From Dehalococcoidales bacterium (GTDB lineage: Bacteria; Chloroflexota; Dehalococcoidia; E44-bin15): a DNA stretch of 10,476 bases. The stretch is from NCBI GenBank assembly GCA_012974295.1, contig JAAXQM010000079.1, forward strand, positions 1 through 10,476, written 5' to 3'. This document shows, piece after piece, positions 1 to 6,735 of the stretch. The first letter of the stretch is position 1. The number at the start of each line of letters is the position of its first letter. Both the position numbers and the translations under genes were made by a program. The notes below the pieces were generated by a model, which saw only the letters and a list, made by a program, of their open reading frames with translations, was not told the origin of the DNA and made no database searches.

Positions 1-1181
1 AAGGTCACTAGCTCCCTGTACTGTGCAAGGTCCATTCTTAATTTCCCCGCTACTTTCTTCATTGCGCGCGTCTGGGCAGAGCCACCAACCCTGGACACGC
101 TGAGGCCTACATTCAGTGCCGGCCGTACGCCGGCATTAAACAGGTCGCTCTCCAGATATATCTGTCCGTCGGTAATAGATATTACGTTGGTAGGAATATA
201 TGCTGAGATATCGCCAGCCTGGGTTTCGATAATAGGCAGAGCAGTAAGTGAGCCGCCGCCATGCTCATCCGCTAACTTAGCAGCGCGCTCGAGGAGGCGG
301 CTGTGGAGATAGAAGACGTCACCCGGGTATGCCTCACGACCTGGGGGTCGACGCAGAAGTAAAGAAATCTGACGATAGGCCCATGCGTGCTTGGAGAGGT
401 CATCATAGATAATAAGGGCATCTTTCCCTTGCTCCATAAACTCCTCCCCGATAGAACAACCAGCATATGGTGCAAGGTACTGCAGCGCCGCTGAGTCTGA
501 TGCCTGGGCTGATACAACGATGGTATGCTCCATCGCGCCGTATTGCTCAAGTACAGCCACCGTTTGTGCTACCTTAGAGGTCTTCTGACCTATTGCAACA
601 TATATGCAGGTGAGGTCGCCACCTTTCTGGCTAATGATAGTGTCAATACCAATGGCGGTCTTACCAGTAGCACGGTCACCGATGATGAGCTCACGCTGCC
701 CGCGCCCCAGAGGGATCATGCTATCTATAGCCTTGATCCCAGTATGGACAGAGGTATCCACCGACTTGCGTGTTACAACGTTGGGAGCCACTCGCTCTAC
801 CGGCCGAGTTTTTTCGTATTTCAGCGGTCCCTTGCCATCGAGGGGTTCACCTAAAGGATCAATTACCCGACCTATAAGGCCATCACCTACTGGAACCTCA
901 GCGATCCGCCCGGTGGAACGCACCTCGTCCCCCTCTTTCACACCTTCCCCCCCGCCGAGGATCACCGCTCCAACGCTATCCTCCTCCAGGTTCAGGGCAA
1001 TACCGATTACATCATTAGGGAACTGTAGCAATTCGCTGGATTTGACACCGGATAGCCCGTGAATACGGGCAATACCATCACCCACCTCCACCACCACACC
1101 CACATCAACCATTGTTACTGTTGCGCCAAACTGCTCGATCTGCTGTTTTATAATTGCAGTGAAATCTTGAGCACGAGCCAT
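1..1181 (-). CDS. atpA: F1Fo ATP synthase subunit alpha, C-terminal part cut off by the window edge
   Basis: Noncatalytic nucleotide-binding subunit of the F1 head; it alternates with beta in the alpha3beta3 ring on the cytoplasmic face of the membrane. The ATG at 1181 is preceded by a strong Shine-Dalgarno (AGGAGG, plus-strand 1192-1197) with 10-nt spacing. About 393 complete codons are present of the roughly 500 usual for the family; the missing part is the C-terminal helical domain. The Walker A motif GDRATGKT lies at residues 168-175, matching the family GDRQTGKT, and is followed by ALIIYDDLSKHA (Walker B region), RQISLLLRRPPGREAYPGD and ALPIIETQAGD. The conserved arginine that reaches into the neighbouring catalytic site is in SVSRVGG (Arg364). 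The short KLADEHGGGSLT stretch replaces a longer loop found in E. coli, which explains the lower numbering. It is the last gene visible of the operon; atpG, atpD and atpC would be expected beyond position 1. I read the frame through without a break. Confidence 0.97.
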   Translation of the reverse strand, partial: MARAQDFTAIIKQQIEQFGATVTMVDVGVVVEVGDGIARIHGLSGVKSSELLQFPNDVIGIALNLEEDSVGAVILGGGEGVKEGDEVRSTGRIAEVPVGDGLIGRVIDPLGEPLDGKGPLKYEKTRPVERVAPNVVTRKSVDTSVHTGIKAIDSMIPLGRGQRELIIGDRATGKTAIGIDTIISQKGGDLTCIYVAIGQKTSKVAQTVAVLEQYGAMEHTIVVSAQASDSAALQYLAPYAGCSIGEEFMEQGKDALIIYDDLSKHAWAYRQISLLLRRPPGREAYPGDVFYLHSRLLERAAKLADEHGGGSLTALPIIETQAGDISAYIPTNVISITDGQIYLESDLFNAGVRPALNVGLSVSRVGGSAQTRAMKKVAGKLRMDLAQYRELVT

Positions 1182-1191
1182 CTTGTTATAA

Positions 1192-1197
1192 CCTCCT
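1192..1197 (-). promoter_or_regulatory. Strong ribosome binding site of atpA
   Basis: AGGAGG on the minus strand, 10 nt before the atpA ATG. It is among the best Shine-Dalgarno sequences in the window, which fits the need for three alpha subunits per complex compared with one delta. Confidence 0.75.
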
Positions 1198-1216
1198 ATC
1201 TATCCCGTCAACCCAT

Positions 1217-1261
1217 CTCCGCGAGTGACCTTCCAATCAGCCCTATCACACTAACGCGGAG
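1217..1261 (-). repeat. Intercistronic hairpin between atpH and atpA
   Basis: On the minus strand the arms are CTCCGCG-TT-AGTG and CACT-CGCGGAG. They form an 11-bp stem (7 + 4 bp) with a 2-nt bulge and a 21-nt loop (1228-1248). It sits in the 103-bp gap after the atpH stop and ends 35 nt before the atpA start. No T-run follows, so it is unlikely to be an intrinsic terminator. An mRNA processing or stability element is one possible role (inference). Confidence 0.55.
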
Positions 1262-1284
1262 AATGAAAAACCTCCGATTTGAAC

Positions 1285-1812
1285 CTATTTCAACAGGCTT
1301 GCTCTGAGAGCGTGAAGCCGGGACCTAGTGCTGCCATCAATGATCTTATCGCCCACCCTGGCTACAAGCCCGCCGATAATTGAGGGATCAACCCTGTCGG
1401 TGAGAGCGATCTTCAGCCCTACCAAATCGCCGAGATATCGAACCAGCTTGTCTTTTTCTTTAAGCTCTATGGGGACAGCTGTCGCCACTTCGGCATGGGC
1501 GATTCCTCGATGTTCATCAACCAGCCATCCGTACTCAAGGACCATATCGGCTACCAGATCTAACCTCCCACGTGTTACCATTAGTAAGGCTAAGTTTATT
1601 ACCAGGGGGTTAACCCCCTCGAGTCCCTGGCGCAAGATCCTTGTTTTTTCCTCAAAATTCATCCGCGGGCTTTCTAAAAAGGCAAATATAAGGGGATCCT
1701 CTACCAATACAGAGAGCCGCTCCAGGTCCCCCCGCCAAATCTCTAATTCGTCTCGCTCTAACGCGATCTGAAACGCCGCCTGTGCATGCCTTTTAGCCGC
1801 AACCCGCGCCAT
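1285..1812 (-). CDS. atpH: F1Fo ATP synthase subunit delta (OSCP homologue)
   Basis: Peripheral-stalk subunit that joins the top of the alpha3beta3 head to the b-subunit dimer and so holds the stator. At 175 residues it has the normal family length. It starts MARVAAKRHAQAAFQIA, as is typical of the N-terminal six-helix domain, which continues to about residue 105. The C-terminal domain includes VATAVPIELKEKDKLVRYL and ends in the characteristic VGDKIIDGSTRSRLHALR stretch. The ATG at 1812 follows a good Shine-Dalgarno (AAAGGAGGG on the minus strand). The gene starts 28 nt after the atpF stop, in the same operon, and is followed by a 103-bp gap with a hairpin before atpA. Nothing appears truncated or frameshifted. 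Confidence 0.95.
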   Translation of the reverse strand: MARVAAKRHAQAAFQIALERDELEIWRGDLERLSVLVEDPLIFAFLESPRMNFEEKTRILRQGLEGVNPLVINLALLMVTRGRLDLVADMVLEYGWLVDEHRGIAHAEVATAVPIELKEKDKLVRYLGDLVGLKIALTDRVDPSIIGGLVARVGDKIIDGSTRSRLHALRASLLK

Positions 1813-1840
1813 TAACCCTCCTTTGTCGTAACCCCCACCA

Positions 1841-2338
1841 TCAACCTTCTCTCTTCGGTGCCTGCTCCAGTACCTCCTCTATGAGGCGCCGGTGCTTCTC
1901 CCGATCCAGGCTCTCATTGACCACCTTCTCGGCAGCAGTTATCGCCAGGTCAACAAACTCGCGCTTGACCTCATCGATAGCCTGGTCACGCTCCCGCTCT
2001 ATCTCAGTGCGTGCCCGGGCGACGATAACCTCCGCCTCCTGCCTTGCCTCCCCTTTTGCCTCCTCCTTGAGGCGCTCTCCCATTTGAGCCGCTTGAGCCA
2101 ATATATCCTGCCCCTCCCTGCGGGCAGTATCCAGTTGCAGCTTAACCTGCTCCTCGCTCTTGGTCATCTGCTCCTTGATCTGCTCTGCCTGCTCCATGCT
2201 CTCCTTGATTTTATTAGAGCGTTCATCGAGCATCCGGCGCATCGGTTTATACAGCAGGACAGATAGGAGGCCAAAAAGAATAGCGAAGTTTACAAATTGA
2301 GCCAGTAAAACCTGCCAGTCAATTCCTATAGCGCCCAT
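1841..2338 (-). CDS. atpF: F1Fo ATP synthase subunit b
   Basis: Membrane-anchored stator subunit; two copies run from the membrane to subunit delta. The 165-residue protein begins MGAIGIDWQVLLAQFVNF, with one membrane segment at about residues 9-30, followed by the conserved YKPMRRMLDER. The rest is a long, charged, Ala/Glu/Lys/Arg-rich helix expected to form a right-handed coiled coil (about residues 35-160), as in the family. It ends EQAPKREG at a TGA stop. The start ATG at 2338 has only a weak Shine-Dalgarno (GACGAG-like), so translation may depend partly on coupling to the upstream atpE, whose stop is 41 nt away. Only one b-type gene is seen; there is no b' duplicate in this operon. Confidence 0.95.
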   Translation of the reverse strand: MGAIGIDWQVLLAQFVNFAILFGLLSVLLYKPMRRMLDERSNKIKESMEQAEQIKEQMTKSEEQVKLQLDTARREGQDILAQAAQMGERLKEEAKGEARQEAEVIVARARTEIERERDQAIDEVKREFVDLAITAAEKVVNESLDREKHRRLIEEVLEQAPKREG

Positions 2339-2379
2339 ATCAACTCGTCTTTCTAGATTGGAGCCCGGAAATCATGCGA

Positions 2380-2610
2380 TCATGCGATGAAGATCAGCAT
2401 AATAGCCACGATGAGGGCATAGATTGCGATAGCCTCAGCGAAGGCGATAGCCAGGATCATATTAGTCTGGATGGGCCCCTTTGCTTCGGGATTGCGTCCC
2501 AACGCCTGCATGGCGCCATATCCCAACATACCAATCCCCAAGCCAGGTCCCAGGGCGCCAAAGCCAATGGCTATTGCTGCAGCTAGCAACTTCATAGTTT
2601 CGGCATCCAT
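2380..2610 (-). CDS. atpE: F1Fo ATP synthase subunit c (ring proteolipid)
   Basis: Two-helix hairpin protein that forms the rotating Fo ring. Its 76 residues are the usual size. Helix 1 (about 7-36) carries the glycine-rich GFGALGPGLGIGMLGYG, the polar loop is RNPEAKG (39-45), and helix 2 (about 48-75) carries the ion-carrying carboxylate Glu59 in FAEAIAIYALI. Compared with Na+-type c-subunits such as that of Ilyobacter, the Gln ligand in helix 1 is replaced (Ile26) and the Ser/Thr after the glutamate are Ala60 and Ile61. Proton coupling is therefore expected (inference from family knowledge). A purine-rich Shine-Dalgarno (AAAGGGGG) precedes the ATG at 2610, in keeping with a subunit needed in many copies. 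It lies 30 nt after atpB and 41 nt before atpF. Confidence 0.96.
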   Translation of the reverse strand: MDAETMKLLAAAIAIGFGALGPGLGIGMLGYGAMQALGRNPEAKGPIQTNMILAIAFAEAIAIYALIVAIMLIFIA

Positions 2611-2640
2611 AATTTATCCCCCTTTCACATTTAATATATA

Positions 2641-3552
2641 TTAATGCTCCTCGTGAGGAGCAACTGCCATAACCAGGAAAACCACGGTCAAACCACAGAA
2701 GATGAGAGCCTGAACAAAACCAATAAAAAGCTCCAATCCCATGAACGGCACTGCCGCTACCCAGGGAATCAGAAACATCATCGAGAAAACCAGGATCTCC
2801 CCGGCGGTCATATTGCCGAATAGACGAAAGGTAAAGCTGACGATACGTATCAACTCACTTAACAACTCGACGAAGCCTACAAATATATCTATAATCCCGG
2901 TAAATAGCATGCCCATACCGCTGCCGACCTGGCCCCGCAGCAACTTTCCCCAACCACCAAAGTACTGACGAAAATTGATAAACTTGCCCATATAGCTGGT
3001 GAAGCCATGAGCCTTAAAGCCCCAGAACTCTACAAAGATAAATGAAACGAGAGCCAGTGCAAGGGGGAAATTTACATCGGTATTCGCCCCCCTAAAGAAA
3101 GGTACAAGCACAGTCTCTTCAACACCATGAACAATTTCTGTCTCCCATATACCTATGCTCATGAAGCCGGGGAAGAGCGCCAGCCAGGCATTAGCAATGA
3201 CAAAGATGAAGATGGTGGCAACTATGGGGAAAAATTTACGCCCGTTGTCCTTTCCCGCGATGCTCTCCACGAAACCTATGAGTGCCTCTAGAACAACCTC
3301 CATTATGTTCTGCAGCCCCCGAGGCACAAGCTTCATCTTACGTGTGGCGAAATACGAGAGAATCCCAATTACAATGATGGTAAGCCAGGCAGCAATCATA
3401 GTATTGGTAATCGGGAGATCATGCCATGGTTTTTCAGGAGCGAGTTGAAAATGGGGCATAGAAATGGGGAAAAAGACTGCTCCTAATGCTATTAAGCTAA
3501 AGGAAATTAGGACGATAATCAGGATACGCTGCCGCCGGCCAAATCTAGCCAC
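2641..3552 (-). CDS. atpB: F1Fo ATP synthase subunit a
   Basis: Membrane stator subunit that provides the two half-channels for protons next to the c-ring. It has 303 residues, with membrane segments at about 9-30, 53-70, 107-130, 162-178, 217-235 and a long C-terminal helical hairpin at 246-295. The essential arginine is Arg243 in the signature FRLFGNMTAGE, equivalent to E. coli aArg210. Glu252 and Gln281 match the conserved polar residues of the last helices. The start is GTG at 3552, which shares one base with the TAG stop of the upstream atpZ-like gene (TAGTG); an AAGGGGGAT Shine-Dalgarno lies just upstream. That overlap and the family-like N-terminus support this start and suggest translational coupling. 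The segment at about 134-160, between the third and fourth membrane helices, is a longer loop than in E. coli. Confidence 0.95.
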   Translation of the reverse strand: MARFGRRQRILIIVLISFSLIALGAVFFPISMPHFQLAPEKPWHDLPITNTMIAAWLTIIVIGILSYFATRKMKLVPRGLQNIMEVVLEALIGFVESIAGKDNGRKFFPIVATIFIFVIANAWLALFPGFMSIGIWETEIVHGVEETVLVPFFRGANTDVNFPLALALVSFIFVEFWGFKAHGFTSYMGKFINFRQYFGGWGKLLRGQVGSGMGMLFTGIIDIFVGFVELLSELIRIVSFTFRLFGNMTAGEILVFSMMFLIPWVAAVPFMGLELFIGFVQALIFCGLTVVFLVMAVAPHEEH

Positions 3553-3779
3553 TAATCCCCCTTATCCTTCCTATTGCCGATAGCGGGGATAAGCATGCGG
3601 TATGTTCCATAGAAAGCAAGAAATAAGCCCAGGCCAAGCCCGAGCAAGGTAAACAGAGGGCTAATATCAACCTTCTTATCAAGCCAAACTCCAAGATATA
3701 CCCCCCCGACAATGCATGCACCAATATAAAACCCAACCCCAGTAAACCTGAATGCCGCCTCCCACCGATTCAACTTCAT
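3552..3779 (-). CDS. atpZ: AtpZ/AtpI-like small membrane protein, first gene of the ATP synthase operon
   Basis: 75-residue protein of the ATPase_gene1 (AtpZ/AtpI-like) group, often encoded first in bacterial atp operons and linked in the literature to Mg2+/Ca2+ transport or c-ring assembly. Two membrane helices are visible (about 10-31 and 42-64). The family pattern is present: GGVYLGVWLDKK between the helices, then a Pro and LLGLGLGLFLAFYGTYRM. The C-terminus is short and charged (RKDKGD). The ATG at 3779 has only a weak Shine-Dalgarno. A possible promoter (TTGTCC at 3814-3819, 17 bp, TATACT at 3791-3796, minus strand) would leave a leader of only about 5 nt, so I do not call it; the true operon promoter remains unclear. 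The 1-nt overlap with atpB puts it in the operon. The choice between the names atpZ and atpI is not settled by sequence alone. Confidence 0.85.
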   Translation of the reverse strand: MKLNRWEAAFRFTGVGFYIGACIVGGVYLGVWLDKKVDISPLFTLLGLGLGLFLAFYGTYRMLIPAIGNRKDKGD

Positions 3780-4015
3780 TCACCCGAATCAGTATATCAT
3801 GTGCTACTAACTCGGACAATCTACAAGTATAGAACCCCCCCGACCCATCGGGGTGTAAATCAAAGCCCAAACTACCCAATCAACGCCTACTTATATAGTG
3901 AGCATCTTGGGAAATTCCCGGGGATGTAGGCGCGATCCCCTCTTCCTTGGCAGATATTACCTTCTCCAGTCACATGGCTGCATCGACCAATCGGCTTATT
4001 CTTGAGTAAGCAATA

Positions 4016-4047
4016 ATGCCTAGAAAGCCCTCCGAGCTTCCAGGCAT
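4016..4047. repeat. Imperfect inverted repeat (hairpin) in the noncoding region
   Basis: Arms ATGCCTaGAAaGC and GCTTCcAGGCAT pair over about 11-12 bp with one mismatch and one bulged base, around an 8-nt loop. No T-run follows on either side. Its role is unknown. Confidence 0.45.
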
Positions 4048-4189
4048 ACACTTAAAGTGGCTAGGGTCACAGGCAAAGCGTACTATAATGGTAAGCGGCC
4101 TGATCTAGAAAGAAGCAACAATTGTACGGCTTCTCATATTGAATCTTCAGGTTAGCAAAGGCATAGTAAGATTGGTATGAATATAGAAG

Positions 4190-4342
4190 GAGACCGCTGA
4201 AAAATATGTGCACTCATATGTTCGGGATTTGAGGTCAGGGGGTGGACCGAAGTGCCCCCAAATCCATCGAGGTCCCCCATCACTAAAAAATCCCCCAATC
4301 TTGGTAGATCAGGGGATTGATTCAGACTACTTCAACAATCTT
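4190..4342 (-). mobile_element. MITE-like element, copy A (diverged)
   Basis: The left end GAGACCGCTGAAAAA (4190-4204) is identical to the left end of copy C, and the right end (4327-4342) matches copy C at 13 of 16 positions. The interior is diverged and longer (153 bp against 121-124 bp) but keeps a GGGGG/CCCCC-rich core and the central hairpin. It lies 3' of the zinc-ribbon gene in the same orientation as that gene and supplies its terminator. Flanks are AT-rich without a clear target-site duplication. Confidence 0.65.
4285..4318 (-). terminator. Intrinsic terminator of the nuclease/zinc-ribbon operon, inside repeat copy A
   Basis: On the minus strand: stem AATCCCC / GGGGATT with an inner ATCT/AGAT pairing and a 4-nt loop, followed directly by a T-run (plus-strand A6 at 4285-4290). 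It starts 62 nt after the stop of the zinc-ribbon gene. It corresponds to the central hairpin of the MITE-like family. Confidence 0.75.
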
Positions 4343-4379
4343 TCTTAATTCAACTAATCATATAGAAGCTATCGCTTTC

Positions 4380-4712
4380 CTATCCTGCACCCTCCATGAA
4401 TACGCGTGCAAAATCTCCATCGAAATCTTTTAAGAAGTCATGGACGTCCAGAACGTCATCGGCATCTACCGTTGCCGTATTACCGAACTTCATATATTCA
4501 TCTTCAGTAAGGTCGGTAATCAACTCGATCGACTCGCCTTCCTTGAGCACTGCAGCCACTAAACCCTGATTGTGACAGCTGAGACAACAAACGCTAACAA
4601 ACCATAAATCAGTATAGCGACCGAGAATCCTCACATTTTCCCTGTCGTAATGCTCCCCGCATACGCTACACTTTATGTTCGTCATTAAACGCTTGATTAA
4701 TTTTTCATCCAT
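4380..4712 (-). CDS. Small zinc-ribbon protein of unknown function
   Basis: 110-residue acidic protein that I cannot assign to a named family. Near the N-terminus it has KCSVCG (Cys15, Cys18) and CCLSCHNQG (Cys42, Cys43, Cys46), a CX2C...CX2-3C pattern that most likely binds one zinc ion. The second half is rich in Asp and Glu (DLTEDEYMKF, DADDVLDVHDFLKDFDGDF) and may be a protein-interaction tail. I chose the ATG at 4712 because a Shine-Dalgarno (AGAGGT) sits 6 nt upstream. A longer reading from 4754 would overlap the upstream gene and lacks such a site. With this start the gene lies 22 nt after the nuclease gene, clearly in one operon, and it is followed by a terminator. The pairing suggests a shared role, perhaps in nucleic-acid or redox response, but that is inference only. 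Confidence 0.8.
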   Translation of the reverse strand: MDEKLIKRLMTNIKCSVCGEHYDRENVRILGRYTDLWFVSVCCLSCHNQGLVAAVLKEGESIELITDLTEDEYMKFGNTATVDADDVLDVHDFLKDFDGDFARVFMEGAG

Positions 4713-4718
4713 GGTGCT

Positions 4719-4724
4719 ACCTCT
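4719..4724 (-). promoter_or_regulatory. Ribosome binding site fixing the start of the zinc-ribbon gene
   Basis: AGAGGT on the minus strand, 6 nt before the ATG at 4712. The in-frame ATG at 4754 has no comparable site and lies inside the upstream gene, so 4712 is preferred. Confidence 0.6.
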
Positions 4725-4734
4725 CGATAAGGAG

Positions 4735-5238
4735 CTATGATTTCCCCAAATCATCCATGTTCAGGGTATCGATGAAGTCCCTGAAGGGGGACAGCTTGGT
4801 CAGCTCATCCTCGCTAAGCTCACCCTGTTCACCATTACCGGGGAGCAGTATCCCGGCTTTATCCAGCACCGACTCATCGGCATAAATCGGCACTTCCACC
4901 CTTACCGCAAGGGCAATGGCGTCACTTGGACGGGAATCGATCTCCATATCCCTCCCATCAACAATAAGGAGGATCCTTGCAAAGAAGGTATCATTTTGAA
5001 GGTCGTTTACCACGATTGAGTTGACAGAAGCACCCAGAGCCTCTATCGCAGATCGCAACAGGTCATGGGTCATCGGCCGGGGTACCTGCACGTCCTGCAA
5101 TTTCAGCGCTATTGAGTCCGCCTCCGCGGGGCCGATCCAGATAGGAAGGTAGCGCTCTCCACCCTTCTCCTTGAGTATCACTACCCGCTGATAATTCATG
5201 AGGCTCATCCGGATGCTATCGATGGTCATCTCAATCAT
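4735..5238 (-). CDS. Bifunctional nuclease family protein (DUF151)
   Basis: 167-residue cytoplasmic protein of the BFN/DUF151 family, of which plant members have DNase and RNase activity; the role in bacteria is poorly known. The family core is clear: RYLPIWIGPAEADSIAL at residues 29-45, RPMTHDLL at 54-61, TFFARI at 84-89, and DSRPSDAIALA at 101-111, followed by VPIYADESVLDKAGI. The C-terminus (about 140-167) is an acidic helix, and no UVR domain is attached. The ATG at 5238 follows a strong Shine-Dalgarno (GGAGGGG, 9-nt spacing). A near-consensus promoter lies just upstream (5264-5293). It is the first gene of a two-gene operon with the zinc-ribbon protein, transcribed in the same direction as the ATP synthase genes but separated from them by a terminator and about 500 bp. 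Confidence 0.9.
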   Translation of the reverse strand: MIEMTIDSIRMSLMNYQRVVILKEKGGERYLPIWIGPAEADSIALKLQDVQVPRPMTHDLLRSAIEALGASVNSIVVNDLQNDTFFARILLIVDGRDMEIDSRPSDAIALAVRVEVPIYADESVLDKAGILLPGNGEQGELSEDELTKLSPFRDFIDTLNMDDLGKS

Positions 5239-5263
5239 GAGTAACTTCCCCTCCGACTAAATT

Positions 5264-5293
5264 ATTCTAGCCCAACATCTTCGCCAATGTCAA
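5264..5293 (-). promoter_or_regulatory. Sigma70-type promoter of the nuclease operon
   Basis: On the minus strand: TTGACA (plus 5288-5293), 18-bp spacer, TAGAAT (plus 5264-5269, 5 of 6 matches to consensus). It leaves a short leader of roughly 20 nt that contains the Shine-Dalgarno of the gene starting at 5238. Confidence 0.75.
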
Positions 5294-5625
5294 CATACAC
5301 TTTCCTAACTAATGTCTACATACCCTATCAGTTTAAGAAGAGATCCAGCCCCTATCCACACCCATGCTATAAGATAAGCTTTATTGTATATCAGAGCTAT
5401 AAAGGGGAGCATCCCGATATCATCGGCACGGGGGGATGTGATCATAAGGGGGTCAAAGCATACGCTCCAACAACGCCTGGAGCTGATGCCCTTGGCTACT
5501 CAGCGTTTAATACCTCTTTGTACATGTAGATAGGAAAAAAGTGAGGTTGACTCGCTTCACTCGAGATGGCAACCACCATGGTCGAACCGTGAAGTATTAC
5601 CAATATACTGGACAAGTACATGGCA

Positions 5626-5654
5626 TTGACAGGCTCTATTGTTCGTGGTATAAG
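5626..5654 (+). promoter_or_regulatory. Sigma70-type promoter of the TIM-barrel gene
   Basis: TTGACA at 5626-5631, 17-bp spacer, TATAAG at 5649-5654. This is the best promoter match in the window. Transcription would start near 5661, giving a leader of about 70 nt before the ATG at 5732. Confidence 0.75.
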
Positions 5655-5731
5655 TCCATAAGTATACCCCAACCACATATATCTCAATCGGGCTTTAATA
5701 CCCTTTCAACTTCAAACTAAGAGGAGCGGTT

Positions 5732-6616
5732 ATGAAATATGGCATGAGAAACTTCGGAGTTTCAATGGGTTTATGTGCAGGCAATATCGAGCAGTACTTC
5801 AAGTACTTACAAATAGAGGATATTTCGACAGTATGCTTGAGAGTGTTAGAGGATTTTACCGAATTTGTACTAGGAAATGACTTCGAGATAATTGAAATGG
5901 GTTCTCCGAGTATTGTTCCTGCGGAATCGCTAATCTCCGTAGCAGGCGATATAAAGAAGGGGGTTTCTCAGTTTCGAGTAGTTAATTATCACCTTCCCTT
6001 TGGGGAACTCAATATTGCCTCATTCCACACGGGGATACGAAAAGTGGCAGTTGAAGAGACAAAAAGGTGCATTGACCTCTGTCAGCAAATAGGGGTAAAT
6101 AAGGTAACAATGCATCCAGGCAACTTTTTGGCAATGCCGGATGGATATTTACAGATGAAGGAATGGGCCAGAGCAATAGCAGAGAACAGCATCCTTGAAA
6201 TCTTTCATTATTGCAGGTCAAAAAACATAGAATTAGCTCTTGAGAATTTACCTCGTAATAACGCCCTTTTCCAGAAACCAGAGGAGTTTGAGCCCTTTAT
6301 GGAAAAGGGAATTGGATTGGTTCTAGATACCGTCCATGCTTATGTAGCCAATGTAGAACCGATAGACTTCATAAGGAAATTTGGGGCAGGAATTACTTCG
6401 GTTCATTTGACCGATGGAGTTAAAAGCAATCCTATCTCTCATTATCCTGTGGGAACAGGAGAAGTAGATTGCATAGGTATTCTTAATGAATTGCAGAAAG
6501 TACATTTTGATGGAGAAATAATCCTGGAGGTTAATAGCAAAGAAGACTTGATAAAGAGCAAAGAATTCTTAGAACAGAAGTCTTATATGCAACCCTCTTG
6601 TTCCATCCCTCAGTAA
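5732..6616 (+). CDS. Sugar phosphate isomerase/epimerase-like TIM-barrel protein (xylose isomerase-like, AP endonuclease 2 fold)
   Basis: 294-residue cytoplasmic metal-dependent TIM barrel; members isomerise or epimerise sugars or inositol derivatives, or act as endonuclease IV. Likely metal-site and active-site residues lie on successive strands: His87 (YHLPFG), His128 (MHPGNF), Glu171 (LALENLP), Asp199 and His202 (VLDTVHAY), His225 and Asp228 (SVHLTDG), His237 and Glu244 (HYPVGTGEVD), and Glu266 (IILEVNS). These resemble sugar isomerase/epimerases more than true endonuclease IV, but the substrate cannot be told. The start has a good Shine-Dalgarno (GAGGAG) and a near-consensus promoter about 75 nt upstream. 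The gene is AT-rich (20 of 60 G+C at 6181-6240), unlike the nitroreductase that follows, and stands alone as a transcription unit, with repeat copy B downstream. Confidence 0.85.
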   Translation: MKYGMRNFGVSMGLCAGNIEQYFKYLQIEDISTVCLRVLEDFTEFVLGNDFEIIEMGSPSIVPAESLISVAGDIKKGVSQFRVVNYHLPFGELNIASFHTGIRKVAVEETKRCIDLCQQIGVNKVTMHPGNFLAMPDGYLQMKEWARAIAENSILEIFHYCRSKNIELALENLPRNNALFQKPEEFEPFMEKGIGLVLDTVHAYVANVEPIDFIRKFGAGITSVHLTDGVKSNPISHYPVGTGEVDCIGILNELQKVHFDGEIILEVNSKEDLIKSKEFLEQKSYMQPSCSIPQ

Positions 6617-6629
6617 CATTGCTTAACTG

Positions 6630-6656
6630 GAGTAACGTTGAAATCAGACGTTACTC
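6630..6656. repeat. Perfect 9-bp inverted repeat just after the TIM-barrel gene
   Basis: GAGTAACGT at 6630-6638 and ACGTTACTC at 6648-6656 with a 9-nt loop, 13 nt after the stop codon. No T-run follows, so it may be an RNA 3'-end stabiliser or a protein-binding site rather than a terminator. Confidence 0.55.
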
Positions 6657-6735
6657 AAGGGCAATCTTAGTCTTACCATTTGTTAGCATAAACATTCAAC
6701 CCCAGTTTAATACCACTAGCGCTACCTCACATAAT

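Larger units (their letters stand above)
3780..4379. other. 600-bp noncoding region upstream of the ATP synthase operon
   Basis: I see no credible gene here. It holds, from left to right: a small hairpin CCCCGA/TCGGGG (3838-3853) in what would be the 5' leader of the atp operon; an imperfect 12-bp hairpin (4016-4047); a perfect but isolated TATAAT (4084-4089, plus strand) with no -35 partner or downstream gene; and the diverged repeat copy A (4190-4342) with the terminator of the zinc-ribbon operon. The atp promoter must lie here, but I cannot place it with confidence. Confidence 0.6.
5239..5731. other. 493-bp divergent intergenic region
   Basis: Lies between the minus-strand nuclease gene and the plus-strand TIM-barrel gene. 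Each end holds a near-consensus promoter firing outward. The middle (about 5300-5620) has only short inverted repeats, such as CCGAT/ATCGG near 5413 and GCTCC/GGAGC at 5464-5483. No convincing gene or RNA is visible there. Confidence 0.6.

Noticed and set aside
604..1062. Long plus-strand frame opposite atpA
   Set aside because: Shadow of atpA; Ser/Pro/Arg-rich translation and no ribosome binding site. The same holds for plus-strand frames opposite atpH, atpF, atpE and atpB.
3545..3879. Overlapping minus-strand frames around the atpZ-like gene
   Set aside because: They are alternative frames of the same DNA and lack membrane-protein family patterns; the 75-residue frame is clearly the real one.
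4084..4089. Perfect TATAAT on the plus strand
   Set aside because: No -35 at suitable spacing and no gene downstream on that strand before the minus-strand operon.
4381..4391. TATCCTGCACC, identical to part of the right end of the repeat family
   Set aside because: It lies within the last codons of the zinc-ribbon gene, the match is only 11 bp and no other part of the element is attached, so chance is likely.
5287..5529. 80-codon plus-strand reading frame in the divergent intergenic region
   Set aside because: Its ATG overlaps the -35 box of the minus-strand promoter, it has no Shine-Dalgarno, and the protein resembles nothing I know.
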